From contig JAEIOD010000016.1 in the NCBI GenBank assembly GCA_016342415.1, positions 38,073 to 102,072 on the forward strand: a DNA stretch of 64,000 nt. Reading direction: 5' to 3'. This stretch comes from Clostridiales bacterium. Its GTDB lineage: Bacteria > Bacillota > Clostridia > Peptostreptococcales > Acidaminobacteraceae. Shown here one piece after another: positions 17,259 through 26,497 of the stretch. The notes beneath the pieces were generated by a model. That model was not told the origin of the DNA and made no database searches. It was given only the letters and a program-made list of their open reading frames with translations. The translations under genes were made by a program, and so were the position numbers. Every line of letters begins with the position of its first letter. Positions within the stretch are counted from its first letter, which is position 1.

Positions 17259-18164
17259 ATGGAAATTAATAAAGATGGAATTTTACTTGAAAGTGGAACG
17301 AATGAGGTTGAGATTCTGCGGTTTAAGGTAGCAGGGGAATTATATGCTATAAACGTTGTTAAGGTGAGTGAGTTGTTACATATTGACAATCTTGCTAAAG
17401 TACCTAATGCAGATATTGCGGTACCAGGTGTTTCTTTAATTCGTGGTGAAGTCATTACTATTATAGATATGCTTCAAGTATTAGAAGGCAGAAAAAATCC
17501 AGATGTTGGTAAGGCTATGACTTTGGTATGTGAGTTCAATCAATTGAAGGTTGCATTTGCAATTGAAGAGGTGATTGGTATTTCTCGTATTACTTGGTCA
17601 GATATACAAAAACCTAATGATATCACGAATACATCTCTAGTTATTGGTAATATTAATTACAATAACGAGATAGTAATGTTACTGGATTTTGAAAAGATTG
17701 TTATGGATATCAGTCCACAATCAGGTATTAACCTAGATCGGATTGATAGAGTCGAATATAAAGATCGAACCAAATATAAAGTAATTTGTGCTGATGATTC
17801 ACCGATGATTCGTGAAGTTCTACAAAGAACTTTAACAAAAGCGGGATTTGGAAAACTGGTATTCTTTAATGACGGTTTAGAAGCATTTAATCATATTATG
17901 CAACTGTATAATGATCATGGTGCTGATTTTAAAGATTATGTCGATATATTGATTACTGATATAGAGATGCCGCAGTTGGATGGGCATACGTTGACGAGAA
18001 GAATAAAAGAACACCCAGTATTGAAAGAATTACCTGTTGTTATTTTCTCTTCTCTGATTACTGAGGATTTAAAACATAAAGGTGATTCGGTTGGTGCTGA
18101 TGGTCAAATGAGTAAACCGGAGATTGATAAACTGGTAAATGAAATTGATAAATTGTTGGGATAA
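17259..18164 (+). CDS. cheV: Chemotaxis coupling protein CheV (CheW-receiver)
   Basis: Couples chemoreceptors to the CheA kinase and adapts the signal by phosphorylation. Residues about 15-160 are a CheW domain. Residues about 178-300 are a receiver domain with acidic pair CADDSP and phosphoacceptor Asp234 in ITDIEMP. The 301-aa length is typical. The ORF is open from 17190, but AGGAGGG six bases before ATG 17259 sets the start. No other che genes are in the window, so this is an orphan cheV. A terminator separates it from the HD-GYP gene. Confidence 0.92.
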   Translation: MEINKDGILLESGTNEVEILRFKVAGELYAINVVKVSELLHIDNLAKVPNADIAVPGVSLIRGEVITIIDMLQVLEGRKNPDVGKAMTLVCEFNQLKVAFAIEEVIGISRITWSDIQKPNDITNTSLVIGNINYNNEIVMLLDFEKIVMDISPQSGINLDRIDRVEYKDRTKYKVICADDSPMIREVLQRTLTKAGFGKLVFFNDGLEAFNHIMQLYNDHGADFKDYVDILITDIEMPQLDGHTLTRRIKEHPVLKELPVVIFSSLITEDLKHKGDSVGADGQMSKPEIDKLVNEIDKLLG

Positions 18165-18172
18165 GTAATGTG

Positions 18173-18199
18173 AGACGTTGTTGATGCAGCGTCTTTTTC
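18173..18199 (+). terminator. Intrinsic terminator after cheV
   Basis: AGACGTTG pairs with CAGCGTCT (one G-T pair) around TTGATG and is followed by T-rich sequence. Confidence 0.82.
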
Positions 18200-18248
18200 T
18201 TTTGGTTAAATTATTCTCTTTCGGGTATCTCTTGCTTAGGAGGTTCTT

Positions 18249-19535
18249 ATGAAAAAAATGTCATTAAAGGAAATTGTATTTGCGCTTATTGAGTCGATTG
18301 ATTTGGTCAATTACTTGTTAAAAAATCATCATAGACGAGTTGCGATTATAGCATATGAACTGGGTAAAATGATGGCGCTTGATAATGAAACTCTTCGAAG
18401 AATAGTGTTGGCTTCAGCCTTTCATGATATAGGTGCACTATATGTTAAAGAACGTGAGGATTTAATACGATTAGATGTAGAAAATCCACATCCTCATGCC
18501 ATTAGAGGTGCAATACTTTTAAAAGAGTTTAATTACTTTGAAGAAATTTCAGATATTGTATTACATCATCATAGATATTGGGACGATGGTAGAGGTAGAA
18601 TTTTTATGAGTAGAGAGGTTCCAATCGAAAGTTTTATCATTCATTTAGCAGACCGGATAGAAATTATATACGATGTAACTCAAAATTATTTCACTCAAAT
18701 AGGAAATATAACAAATCAAATAGTGGAACGAGAAGGAAAAATTTTTTCGCCTGAATGTGTTTCTGCTTTTAAGAAACTTTCAAAAAAGGAGCGTTTCTGG
18801 CTAGACTTAGAAACGATTTCATTCAACCAACTTTTGTATCAGGTTTTTGATGAAAAGGAAGACATTTTAATCGACTTAGAAGTTATCGAACATATCTCTC
18901 AATTATTCTCAAGTATAGTTGATTCTAGAAGTACTTATACTGCAAGTCACTCAAAAGCAGTTGGAGCTGTTGCATATGAACTCTGTCGTTTGTCGGGAAT
19001 GAACGATGTCGTCTGTGAAAAAATGAAAATAGCAGGTTTGTTACATGACTTGGGTAAGATTGCAATCCCTAATGAGATTGTAGAAAAAAAATCGAAATTA
19101 ACCGATGATGAATTTCAGGTTATGAAGTCTCATGCTTATTATACAAATCAAATCTTAAAACGATTGGATGGATTAGATGATATCTGCAAATGGGCCTCAA
19201 TGCATCATGAAAAAAGAGATGGACTGGGTTATCCTTTTCATATTGAGAATGATGATTTTACAATTGAGATAGATATACTGGCTTTGTCGGATGTTTTTAC
19301 AGCACTCAGTGAAAACAGACCTTATCGTGATGGTCTGCCAAACGAGGAAATATTTGAATTGATAACAGAAGAGTTTAAAGAGTTTATCAATCCTGACTTA
19401 TTAAGGGTTTTGACTGATAATATTGAAATATTTAATAATATTAGGGAAGTTACTCAATTGAGAGTTTATAGCTTATACGATCAAAATTTAGAAAAGATCA
19501 GTCGCATGACTGATCAATTAAATAGTATTCATTAA
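18249..19535 (+). CDS. Tandem HD / HD-GYP domain protein, probable cyclic-di-GMP phosphodiesterase
   Basis: A 428-aa protein with two HD-type modules. Residues about 20-180 form an HD domain with HDIG and HHHRYWDDGRG, which resembles HD-GYP but lacks the GYP triplet. Residues about 220-400 form a full HD-GYP domain (LLHDLGKIAIP, HHEKRDGLGYP, ALSDVFTALSENRPYRD), the family that hydrolyses cyclic-di-GMP. There is no receiver or membrane part, so how it is controlled is unclear. TAGGAGG lies seven bases before the ATG. It sits next to cheV, which fits a motility role. Confidence 0.87.
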   Translation: MKKMSLKEIVFALIESIDLVNYLLKNHHRRVAIIAYELGKMMALDNETLRRIVLASAFHDIGALYVKEREDLIRLDVENPHPHAIRGAILLKEFNYFEEISDIVLHHHRYWDDGRGRIFMSREVPIESFIIHLADRIEIIYDVTQNYFTQIGNITNQIVEREGKIFSPECVSAFKKLSKKERFWLDLETISFNQLLYQVFDEKEDILIDLEVIEHISQLFSSIVDSRSTYTASHSKAVGAVAYELCRLSGMNDVVCEKMKIAGLLHDLGKIAIPNEIVEKKSKLTDDEFQVMKSHAYYTNQILKRLDGLDDICKWASMHHEKRDGLGYPFHIENDDFTIEIDILALSDVFTALSENRPYRDGLPNEEIFELITEEFKEFINPDLLRVLTDNIEIFNNIREVTQLRVYSLYDQNLEKISRMTDQLNSIH

Positions 19536-20096
19536 TTAGAATGATGGTGGAGAAACAGCAAAAATTACCACTGATTCAATTGAATAAGGATTATACCATC
19601 GATGCATCATATTCGGTGGTATTTTTATGCTGTCACCTTCTTCAAGTGTCAATTCAGAATCGTTTAAAAAAATGTGAACTTTTCCTTTTGAAACATAAGC
19701 AACTTCTTCACCTGTGTGTTTGAAATTATCTTTTGAAGTATGACTTTGGGGTGAAAGTGTCATGATAGCCAACTCGACATCACCTTTTAAATCTGGAGAG
19801 AGTAATTCGTATGTAATTAGTTCATCACCTTCTGAAGGAATGATCATTTGTTTTCTATCACTAGGTTTAATCACAAGGTTCTCTTTGATTTCATCTTCAA
19901 TGAAAAAAGTAAATAAAGGCACATCGAGTACAAGTGCAATTGTCTTAAGTGTGTTTATTGATGGATTAGCCAATCCTCTTTCAAGTTGACTTAACATGGA
20001 AGCTGTAACCTTTGCCTCCTCAGCTAAATCCTTGATTGTAAGCTTTTTAGATTTTCTCAAATCAGCTATTTTTTTTCCTATGTTTATTTCGCTCAT
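19536..20096 (-). CDS. XRE-cupin transcriptional regulator (second)
   Basis: A 186-residue regulator with an N-terminal Cro/C1 helix-turn-helix (TASMLSQLERGLANPSINT, about 25-43) and a C-terminal cupin (EEVAYVSKGKVHIFLN, then LEEGDSIKIPPNMMHRWYN). The frame extends to 20111, but an extended -10 promoter (TGCTATAAT, -10 at 20120-20125) would start the mRNA at about 20112, and AAAGGA lies eight bases before the ATG at 20096. The start at 20096 is therefore preferred. It is divergent from the aminopeptidase gene and may control it. Its convergent neighbour is the HD-GYP gene, whose stop abuts its own. Confidence 0.83.
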   Translation of the reverse strand: MSEINIGKKIADLRKSKKLTIKDLAEEAKVTASMLSQLERGLANPSINTLKTIALVLDVPLFTFFIEDEIKENLVIKPSDRKQMIIPSEGDELITYELLSPDLKGDVELAIMTLSPQSHTSKDNFKHTGEEVAYVSKGKVHIFLNDSELTLEEGDSIKIPPNMMHRWYNPYSIESVVIFAVSPPSF

Positions 20097-20232
20097 AACC
20101 AGTCCTTTCATACCCCTTTATTATAGCATAGATTGAGTATTTATTATTTTGGATAGCTAAATAAAGTTCTATTATTTTTATTTGAATTATGATATGCTGA
20201 TATCGATAAGTGTAAAAAAGGGGGTAACTTAT

Positions 20233-21471
20233 ATGAATGAATTTTTTGTGAAAAATCGTGAGAATTTGTTGGAGAAATTGTCAGTTGGAGAAATGGCTAT
20301 ATTCTTCTCAGGTTCTGCACCACAAAGTACAGCTGACAGTCATTATGACTTTAGACCAGATAAGAATTTTTACTATTTAACAGGGACTACTAGAGAGACA
20401 TTTATTCTTGTGTTAACTAAACTTGAAGAAAAAACTGAATCAGTTTTATTTATTGAAAAACCTGATTATGATATCGAAAAGTGGGTTGGCAGAAAACTTA
20501 CTATTGAACAAACTAAAGAAATATCTGGAATAGACGATATAAAGTATTTGACTGATTTTGATAACTGGTTAACACGTTCAATCTACTCGACTAAATTTGA
20601 CAAGATGTATTTAGATTTACCAAGAATGAAATATAATGGTGAGATGACTCCAGCGATGTTATTTGCTCAAGATGCAAAGAAAAACTTCCCAGAACTAGAT
20701 ATAAAGAGTGTTCATAAGTTTATGAGCGAGTTAAGAATGATCAAATCTGATTTTGAAGTAGAAGAAATAAAAAAAGCACTTGATTTGACGCAACTGGGTT
20801 TAGAAAGTGTTATGAAAAATTTAAAACCAGGTGACTATGAATATGTGGTTGAATCTGAGTTTAGATACGCTATTAGAAAAAATGGTGCTGATACAAATGC
20901 ATTCCCTACCATCGCAGCTTCAGGTGGAAATGCTGTTATTCTACATTATGTAGAAAACGATCAAATTATGAATGATGGGGACTTAATCTTAATGGATTTA
21001 GGTGCTCAATACAATCAATATGCTTCGGATATTACAAGAACCTATCCAATCAATGGTAAGTATTCAGATAGACAAAAAACGTTATACAACATAGTTTTAA
21101 AGGCTAATGAAGAAGTTATCAAAATGATGAAGCCGGGTCTTGCTTTTTCTGAATTAAATAAGAAATGCTCTGAAGTTTTAAGTGAGGAATTGATTAAAAT
21201 TGGTTTGATTAAAGAAGCAAAGGAATTGTCTAAATATTATTACCATGGTGTCAGTCATTTTATGGGACTTGATGTACATGATCTTGGTTTTAGAGATGCT
21301 AAGTTAGAACCTGGAATGATTTTTACAGTTGAACCTGGATTATATGTAGCAGAAGAAAATATTGGTATTAGAATAGAAGATGATATTTTAATTACCGAAG
21401 AGGGTCATGTAAACTTATCCAAAGAAATCATTAAGTCTGTAGAAGACATTGAAGCATTTATGGCTAAATAA
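20233..21471 (+). CDS. pepP: Xaa-Pro aminopeptidase (M24B family)
   Basis: Metallopeptidase that removes the N-terminal residue in front of proline. The 412-aa protein has an N-terminal AMP_N domain (about 1-130) and a C-terminal pita-bread domain. The di-metal ligands are visible: LMDLGAQ and SDITRTYP (two Asp), HGVSHFMGLDVHD (His), EPGLY (Glu) and GIRIEDD (Glu). GGGGG precedes ATG 20233; upstream in-frame codons lack a ribosome site. It is divergent from an XRE-cupin regulator. Together with the opp locus it suggests use of proline-containing peptides. Confidence 0.92.
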   Translation: MNEFFVKNRENLLEKLSVGEMAIFFSGSAPQSTADSHYDFRPDKNFYYLTGTTRETFILVLTKLEEKTESVLFIEKPDYDIEKWVGRKLTIEQTKEISGIDDIKYLTDFDNWLTRSIYSTKFDKMYLDLPRMKYNGEMTPAMLFAQDAKKNFPELDIKSVHKFMSELRMIKSDFEVEEIKKALDLTQLGLESVMKNLKPGDYEYVVESEFRYAIRKNGADTNAFPTIAASGGNAVILHYVENDQIMNDGDLILMDLGAQYNQYASDITRTYPINGKYSDRQKTLYNIVLKANEEVIKMMKPGLAFSELNKKCSEVLSEELIKIGLIKEAKELSKYYYHGVSHFMGLDVHDLGFRDAKLEPGMIFTVEPGLYVAEENIGIRIEDDILITEEGHVNLSKEIIKSVEDIEAFMAK

Positions 21472-21476
21472 AACAA

Positions 21477-21500
21477 AGAGGATAGCAATTGCTATCCTCT
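21477..21500. terminator. Palindromic terminator between convergent genes
   Basis: A perfect 24-bp palindrome, AGAGGATAGCAA/TTGCTATCCTCT. On the minus strand it is followed by TTTGTTTTATTT, a fair terminator for the LytTR gene, whose stop it overlaps. On the plus strand the T-tract is weaker. Confidence 0.78.
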
Positions 21501-22206
21501 AATTTATTTCCTTGATGAGTACTCTGAACTCATCATAGTTATTTTTTGACAGAAGCGGTTTCATGTCAGTACCTCTCATAATAATTTCTAACGAAGTTCT
21601 TGAAAAGGGTTGTATGCTTTCAACTCTTAATATATTGACTGCAAATGATCTTGCACTTTTATAGATATACTTAGAATCAAGCAATTCCAACAGATCATTG
21701 AAAGCATAATCGGCTTCAATTTCTTCTTTTTCAGTATAAATGATAGACTTTCTTTTAAAGGCTTCAAGACAGATTATTTCAGAAATTCTGAGATGTCTGA
21801 TATTTTTCTGTGACTTGACTTCGATTATTTCTTCGGTAACATTTAGTTTCTTCGCAATTCTTTCTAAAGTTGTTTTTAATCTGCTGATATCGTAAGGCTT
21901 CTCTAAAAAGTCGCTGGCATAAACTTGAAATGCTTCTCTCATATATTCACCGTGAGAGGTTACATAAACGATTTCCAAATAAGGTAACTTTTCTCTCAAT
22001 ATTTTACCTAGTTCAATGCCGCTTAATCTAGGCATATCAATATCCATTATTACTAAATCAGGTGTTTCTTCTAAAACGGTCTCAAGGAAATCTTCGCTAT
22101 CTAATGTTGAATAGACTAAATCAATATAATCAAATTGCTCCAAGTGTTTAATAAGTGAATCCAGGATTTGTTTGTTATCATCGACTATAATTGTTTTAAT
22201 TTTCAT
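21499..22206 (-). CDS. LytTR-type response regulator (LytR/AgrA family)
   Basis: A 235-aa two-component regulator. The receiver domain (about 3-120) has acidic pair Asp9-Asp10 and phosphoacceptor Asp55 in VIMDIDMPRLSG. The LytTR DNA-binding domain (about 135-230) includes KNIRHLRISEIICLEA and SFAVNI. AGGTGG precedes the ATG. No histidine kinase gene is near. The gene directly upstream, seven bases away and in the same operon, encodes a tail-anchored pseudokinase-like protein. The divergent transporter operon at 24277 is a likely target, by inference. Confidence 0.9.
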   Translation of the reverse strand: MKIKTIIVDDNKQILDSLIKHLEQFDYIDLVYSTLDSEDFLETVLEETPDLVIMDIDMPRLSGIELGKILREKLPYLEIVYVTSHGEYMREAFQVYASDFLEKPYDISRLKTTLERIAKKLNVTEEIIEVKSQKNIRHLRISEIICLEAFKRKSIIYTEKEEIEADYAFNDLLELLDSKYIYKSARSFAVNILRVESIQPFSRTSLEIIMRGTDMKPLLSKNNYDEFRVLIKEIN

Positions 22207-22213
22207 TTTCCAC

Positions 22214-24073
22214 CTACATATATGTACTAGAATAAAAGATTAATAACGATGTGATAATGATTAAAACAATGAAGAACAAAAGAAAAGTTGGTAAAAATCT
22301 CTTGTTACTCTTATTATTTGTAACATATAAATCGCTATATTGCTTGTCATTTCTATCTAAAATCTCCTGTATTGGATCATCTGTGGCTTTATTTAAATGA
22401 ATAGAATGGTGTTTTTCATCATGAAACGTGGTCTGATTCTCAACTGATACCTGTTCATTCATAGTATCTGTAATTATGATGTCTTCAAAATGTGGTTCAC
22501 TTGGAATAATGTCATCGTTATCAGAAGAAGCTTTTGAAGGTGTTGGAATCAGTTCGTCTAAATCTTTCGACACTATTTCTGAATCAATTGTTTCAGAAAT
22601 AGGATCATCTTTTATTTCAAATTCACTTGCTTCCAAAAGGTCATCAAAATCCTCGTCGCGTAATTTTGATGATTCGTCTAGTTTGTTATTTGAAATATCC
22701 TCAGAAGCGGTTAATACATCTTTTATAGAAGCTTTAATCAAATCATCCAAGTTTGGTACAATGGTTTCTGTTTCAGTGGTTTCCTCTTGTACATTCTCTA
22801 TAACCTCAAAATCAGTAGAATTCAAAAGGTCATCAAAATCCTCGTCACGTAATTTTGATGATTCATCTAATTTGGTATTTGAAATATCCTCAGAAGCTGT
22901 TAATACATCTTTTATAGAAGCTTTAATCAACTCATCCAAGTTTGGTACAATGGTTTCGGTTTCAGTAATTTCCTCTTGTACATTCTCTATAACCTCAAAA
23001 TCAGTAGAGTTCAAAAGGTCATCTAAATCCTCGTTACCAAATTTTGACAATTCTTCAAAAGCATTGTCTAAAATTTCTTCGGAAGGGATGGATATATCTT
23101 CTATATCATCATCCAGTGATTCGATGAGAATTTCTTCATTTTTTTCTACCATCTCATCCAAATCAAAGTGAATAGTTTCCTCTTCTTCAATATTTTCTTC
23201 TATAATCTTAACATCATCCTCAACCAGCGTGATATCTTCTTCAAGTTCGTGTAGTAATTGGAGGATTTTGTCGGATTCATCTTCATCAGTTGATTCATCC
23301 TTTGAAGGTGATTCAAGCTCATCCGCAGCAGGTGCAATCACTCCTTTTGGAATACGGACTTGTTTATATGCTTCGATAATTGCATCTGTGTTTTGTGGTG
23401 TGTCAATGGAAGGACAATATAAAATAGCGTCTTCTCCTATAGTTGCTGCAACTACTTTAAATCTATTGTAAAGATCGTCGTAAGAATCATGAATATCATC
23501 AAAATTGAGTAATTGATAAATAAATTGTTGTAAACTTGACAGTTCACTCGTAAGTTTTTCTCGATGAAGTTGCAGAATCAATTCCAGAGTTTTACCGATT
23601 TCTCTAATTAGTTCGATTTGTGATATCTCTGCTTGAAATTCTTTTAGGAAAATATAATTACTAAATTTCAATATGCCGTTCTTAATAGTTAATTGATCAC
23701 TTTGTATAAAAACCTTCTGCATAGCAAGTTCAAAAGAAGAAAAATCTGATAATTGATATAAAAAACTTTTAGCTAAGCGAATTCTTTCGTCTAAATCGAG
23801 CGAAACTTCTGTTAAAAAATCAGATAATAAGGAAGCTTGCTCATACTGATTAACAACAGTGAATTCTTTATCAGCTTCATGTACAGATAGTAGATTATCT
23901 GTTATTTTTTTATACTGTTCCATAAACTTGTTGTTAATGTGTTCCGATTTATAAAGTTTGTTTATAATAACAATATCCTGATAATTACTGTTATCAATTC
24001 CCATAAGCACTGTCTGATACCTGTTTTCATCAAAGGTATCAATGATATCATATTTTTTTAGCTCATCATTCAT
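22214..24073 (-). CDS. Tail-anchored pseudokinase-like protein with acidic repeats
   Basis: A 619-aa protein of unknown function. Residues 1-245 have the strand and helix pattern of a protein-kinase N- and C-lobe (DIVIINKL in the lysine-strand position; LAKSFLYQL then VFIQSDQLTIKNGILKFSNYIF where the catalytic and DFG regions would be), but HRD and DFG are absent. That makes a pseudokinase fold plausible but unproven. Residues about 250-585 are strongly acidic and low-complexity and include 2.2 copies of a 63-residue repeat. Residues about 593-615 form one membrane helix at the extreme C terminus, so the protein should be tail-anchored and face the cytoplasm. GGAG precedes ATG 24073; the frame is open upstream to 24139. 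It is followed after seven bases by the LytTR regulator. Confidence 0.7.
   Translation of the reverse strand: MNDELKKYDIIDTFDENRYQTVLMGIDNSNYQDIVIINKLYKSEHINNKFMEQYKKITDNLLSVHEADKEFTVVNQYEQASLLSDFLTEVSLDLDERIRLAKSFLYQLSDFSSFELAMQKVFIQSDQLTIKNGILKFSNYIFLKEFQAEISQIELIREIGKTLELILQLHREKLTSELSSLQQFIYQLLNFDDIHDSYDDLYNRFKVVAATIGEDAILYCPSIDTPQNTDAIIEAYKQVRIPKGVIAPAADELESPSKDESTDEDESDKILQLLHELEEDITLVEDDVKIIEENIEEEETIHFDLDEMVEKNEEILIESLDDDIEDISIPSEEILDNAFEELSKFGNEDLDDLLNSTDFEVIENVQEEITETETIVPNLDELIKASIKDVLTASEDISNTKLDESSKLRDEDFDDLLNSTDFEVIENVQEETTETETIVPNLDDLIKASIKDVLTASEDISNNKLDESSKLRDEDFDDLLEASEFEIKDDPISETIDSEIVSKDLDELIPTPSKASSDNDDIIPSEPHFEDIIITDTMNEQVSVENQTTFHDEKHHSIHLNKATDDPIQEILDRNDKQYSDLYVTNNKSNKRFLPTFLLFFIVLIIITSLLIFYSSTYM
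22634..23040 (-). repeat. 189-bp in-frame tandem repeat in the pseudokinase-like gene
   Basis: Copies begin at 22634, 22823 and 23012 (the last one partial), and the spacing is exactly 189 bp (63 codons). The first two copies differ at few bases. They encode the acidic segments containing LRDEDFDDLL and IKASIKDVLTASEDIS. High DNA identity suggests recent expansion. Confidence 0.85.
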
Positions 24074-24109
24074 AAGTTTTCTCCATTTTAATGTAATATA
24101 GATATCACA

Positions 24110-24177
24110 ATTATAACACAAAAGAGCATAAGAAATCATTCATATTCTGTTCAACAAATTATGTATTAACATACGAT
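24110..24177. promoter_or_regulatory. Divergent promoter region
   Basis: On the minus strand TGTTATAAT (-10 at 24110-24115) is an extended -10 for the pseudokinase-LytTR operon. On the plus strand TTCAAC (24150-24155) and TACGAT (24172-24177), 16 bp apart, form a weak possible promoter for the transporter operon. Confidence 0.4.
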
Positions 24178-24276
24178 TCAATTCATAACTGAATATTAAG
24201 AAAAATTAATAAAATTGAAGATGGATATTTTTTGAAATATACTGAATTAGTAAGAACATTTAGAAAGTGGGGCGTG

Positions 24277-25677
24277 ATGAAACGGATTATTGGGATAGTA
24301 TTATTTTGTCTAATTGCATTTGGTAGTGTGCAAATTGTTGAATATATAAAAGAAAATCAGTTAACAGAAAGTGAAAAAGCTTTAAAAGAGTACTTTGATG
24401 ATGAAGGTCATGTAATCAGCATTTTGATGCCGGAGTTTTATTACTATGGCAATCGAAATTATGGTGATATTCAATCTATAGCGAATATTATCACGATGAA
24501 GGAATTTGACTATGATGATAAAGTGACAATTAAGATTATTGACTTAGATGTGGAAACCAGAGATGAGTATTTAAGAGAAAAAAATCTTTTGTTAAGCTCA
24601 GATAATGGTCCAACACTTATAATGGTTGATTTAGAAGTAGAGTCAATAGATGAATATTTGGATTATGGTATTGCATTAGAAGTATCAGACAAACTAGAGA
24701 ATTATGATAATATATATGAATTTCTAAGAGACGGATATTATGTAGCACTTGGCATGTTTAGTATTGGGACATTAATTGATACAGATGTTATTGAAGAGAT
24801 GGGTGCAGAAGTACCAGATGCAAATTGGACCAAAGAGGATTTTTATTCTCTTCAAGCAAAGTGGTTTGAGTCAAACCAGGTGTATATTGAGTACTTTGAG
24901 TTTGAACGAGTTTATAATTATCATTTTATGGATGCTGAGTTTATTGATGTAACTGGAGTTGTTCGATTTAATACTGAGGAAAACGTAGATAAAATCATGG
25001 CAATCAGAGATCGATTTATTTCAGCGGATTATGAACAATATGGTCAATTGGAACTCACACAACTTCAAAATATATTGAACCTTAATTTTGATGACGCATG
25101 GGAATGGAATAGTTATTTAATAAGGTTGAACAGTTATAATAATTTTGTCTTAACAGAAAGTATAAATGCTTTACATCCTTATAGTACATATCATCCGCTT
25201 TTGTATCGCCCTGTAAAGTTGTTACCTACAGTTCACCGAGGAGAAAACAATGTTTCTGATCTCGGATTTATCGTTAACAGAAAAGGCAACAATTTAGAAT
25301 ATGGTTTGGACTTCTTGGATTTATTGATATCTGATAAATACCAGTTTTATATATATGAGAAGAAGCTTTTCAATGGTTTATCACCTAGTGTTTCAACACT
25401 GGAAGAGGAAATAAAGAATAAACATCCAAGACAAGTTGGTAATGTGGAAAAGAAAGTAGCGCCGTTTGCCTTTGAAACGAGAGATGCATTGATTGCAAGT
25501 TTATTAGATGGTACAAAAAAAGTACAGAGAAAATCGAGAGAGACAATCATATTAGAAGATTCGTTTAGAGAGTTTGTTGTAGAAATGTCATTTAACGAAA
25601 AGTATTTCACAAGAGAAGAAATTGAAGAAAAGCTCAGAAAGTTTGAACGAGAAGTATACTTGAAGTTGAATGAATAG
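24277..25677 (+). CDS. Membrane-anchored extracellular solute-binding-like protein
   Basis: The 466-aa product resembles family-1 (sugar-type) solute-binding proteins in overall layout and operon position, just before two UgpA/UgpE-type permeases. It has an N-terminal hydrophobic helix (about 4-22) but no lipobox cysteine, so it is probably held by an uncleaved helix. The rest is hydrophilic and rich in Asp, Glu and Tyr. Typical SBP1 motifs are weak, so the family call is moderate. The ATG at 24277 follows GTGGGG; the frame also opens at TTG 24232, with a poorer ribosome site. It is the first gene of a six-gene operon. Confidence 0.6.
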   Translation: MKRIIGIVLFCLIAFGSVQIVEYIKENQLTESEKALKEYFDDEGHVISILMPEFYYYGNRNYGDIQSIANIITMKEFDYDDKVTIKIIDLDVETRDEYLREKNLLLSSDNGPTLIMVDLEVESIDEYLDYGIALEVSDKLENYDNIYEFLRDGYYVALGMFSIGTLIDTDVIEEMGAEVPDANWTKEDFYSLQAKWFESNQVYIEYFEFERVYNYHFMDAEFIDVTGVVRFNTEENVDKIMAIRDRFISADYEQYGQLELTQLQNILNLNFDDAWEWNSYLIRLNSYNNFVLTESINALHPYSTYHPLLYRPVKLLPTVHRGENNVSDLGFIVNRKGNNLEYGLDFLDLLISDKYQFYIYEKKLFNGLSPSVSTLEEEIKNKHPRQVGNVEKKVAPFAFETRDALIASLLDGTKKVQRKSRETIILEDSFREFVVEMSFNEKYFTREEIEEKLRKFEREVYLKLNE

Positions 25678-25687
25678 TGAGGGTCAT

Positions 25688-26497
25688 ATGAAAAAATACA
25701 AAGCATATTTAATATTACTGCCTAGTTTGGTTGGTTTCTTTTTACTTTATATAATGCCCTTCTTTATCGGTATAAAATTTTCATTACAACGAAGCAGCTT
25801 CAATGATGAGTTTGTAGGATTGAGCAATTACATAAAATTATTTGATAATGAAGCATTTGTACTGGCTTTAAAAAATAACATGGTTTTCATGGGAATTGCA
25901 ATACCGACAATTATGGTTGTATCATTTGTCATAGCATTGTTAATTTATGAGTTAAAGATGAGTCGTTGGATAAAAATTGCAATGATACTGCCTATAGCAA
26001 TACCTTCAGCAGCTGTATCTGGATTCTTTAAGACCGTATTTGATGCACAAGGTTTTAGTATCATTGAATCAAATTTTGCCATGTTAGCGGTTATAGTCAT
26101 ATATATTTGGCGAAGTGCGGGTTTTAACATTATTATATACATGGCAGCAATGGGCCAGATGAATAAAAGTACAATTGAAGCGGCAAGTATTGATGGTGCA
26201 GGTTATTTAAGACGTATGTATCATATTGTTATTCCAATGATGATACCGAGTACTTTTTTTGTAGCTATTATGTCAATTATGAACTCATTCAAAGTTTTCA
26301 AGGATGTCTATATTTTACAAGGTGCGTATCCAAATCCGCAGATATACATGCTTCAACATTATATGAACAACATATTTGGTAAGTTACAAAACGAAAAATT
26401 AACTGCAGCAGCTTATATATTCACTTTATTTATTTTCCTGTTTGCTTTAGGATTCTACAAGGTAGAACGTAATTATTTAGATAAGGTAGGTGAGTAA
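25688..26497 (+). CDS. Carbohydrate-type ABC transporter permease, UgpA/MalF-like
   Basis: A 269-aa membrane protein with six predicted helices. The EAA loop EAASIDGAGYLRRMYHIVIP (about 165-184) docks an ATPase in importers of the sugar/polyol class. GAGGG lies six bases before ATG 25688. It has a UgpE-like partner directly downstream with no intergenic gap. No ATPase gene is in the operon; a shared MsmX-type ATPase encoded elsewhere could serve, by analogy with other Firmicutes. Confidence 0.88.
   Translation: MKKYKAYLILLPSLVGFFLLYIMPFFIGIKFSLQRSSFNDEFVGLSNYIKLFDNEAFVLALKNNMVFMGIAIPTIMVVSFVIALLIYELKMSRWIKIAMILPIAIPSAAVSGFFKTVFDAQGFSIIESNFAMLAVIVIYIWRSAGFNIIIYMAAMGQMNKSTIEAASIDGAGYLRRMYHIVIPMMIPSTFFVAIMSIMNSFKVFKDVYILQGAYPNPQIYMLQHYMNNIFGKLQNEKLTAAAYIFTLFIFLFALGFYKVERNYLDKVGE

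Noticed and set aside
22634..23040. CRISPR-like or mobile repeat
   Set aside because: The repeats are in frame, directly adjacent, have a 63-codon period and lie inside a coding sequence.
22476..23171. Serine-rich 231-residue plus-strand ORF
   Set aside because: It is antisense to the acidic tandem repeats of the pseudokinase-like gene and its composition is explained by that; no ribosome site.
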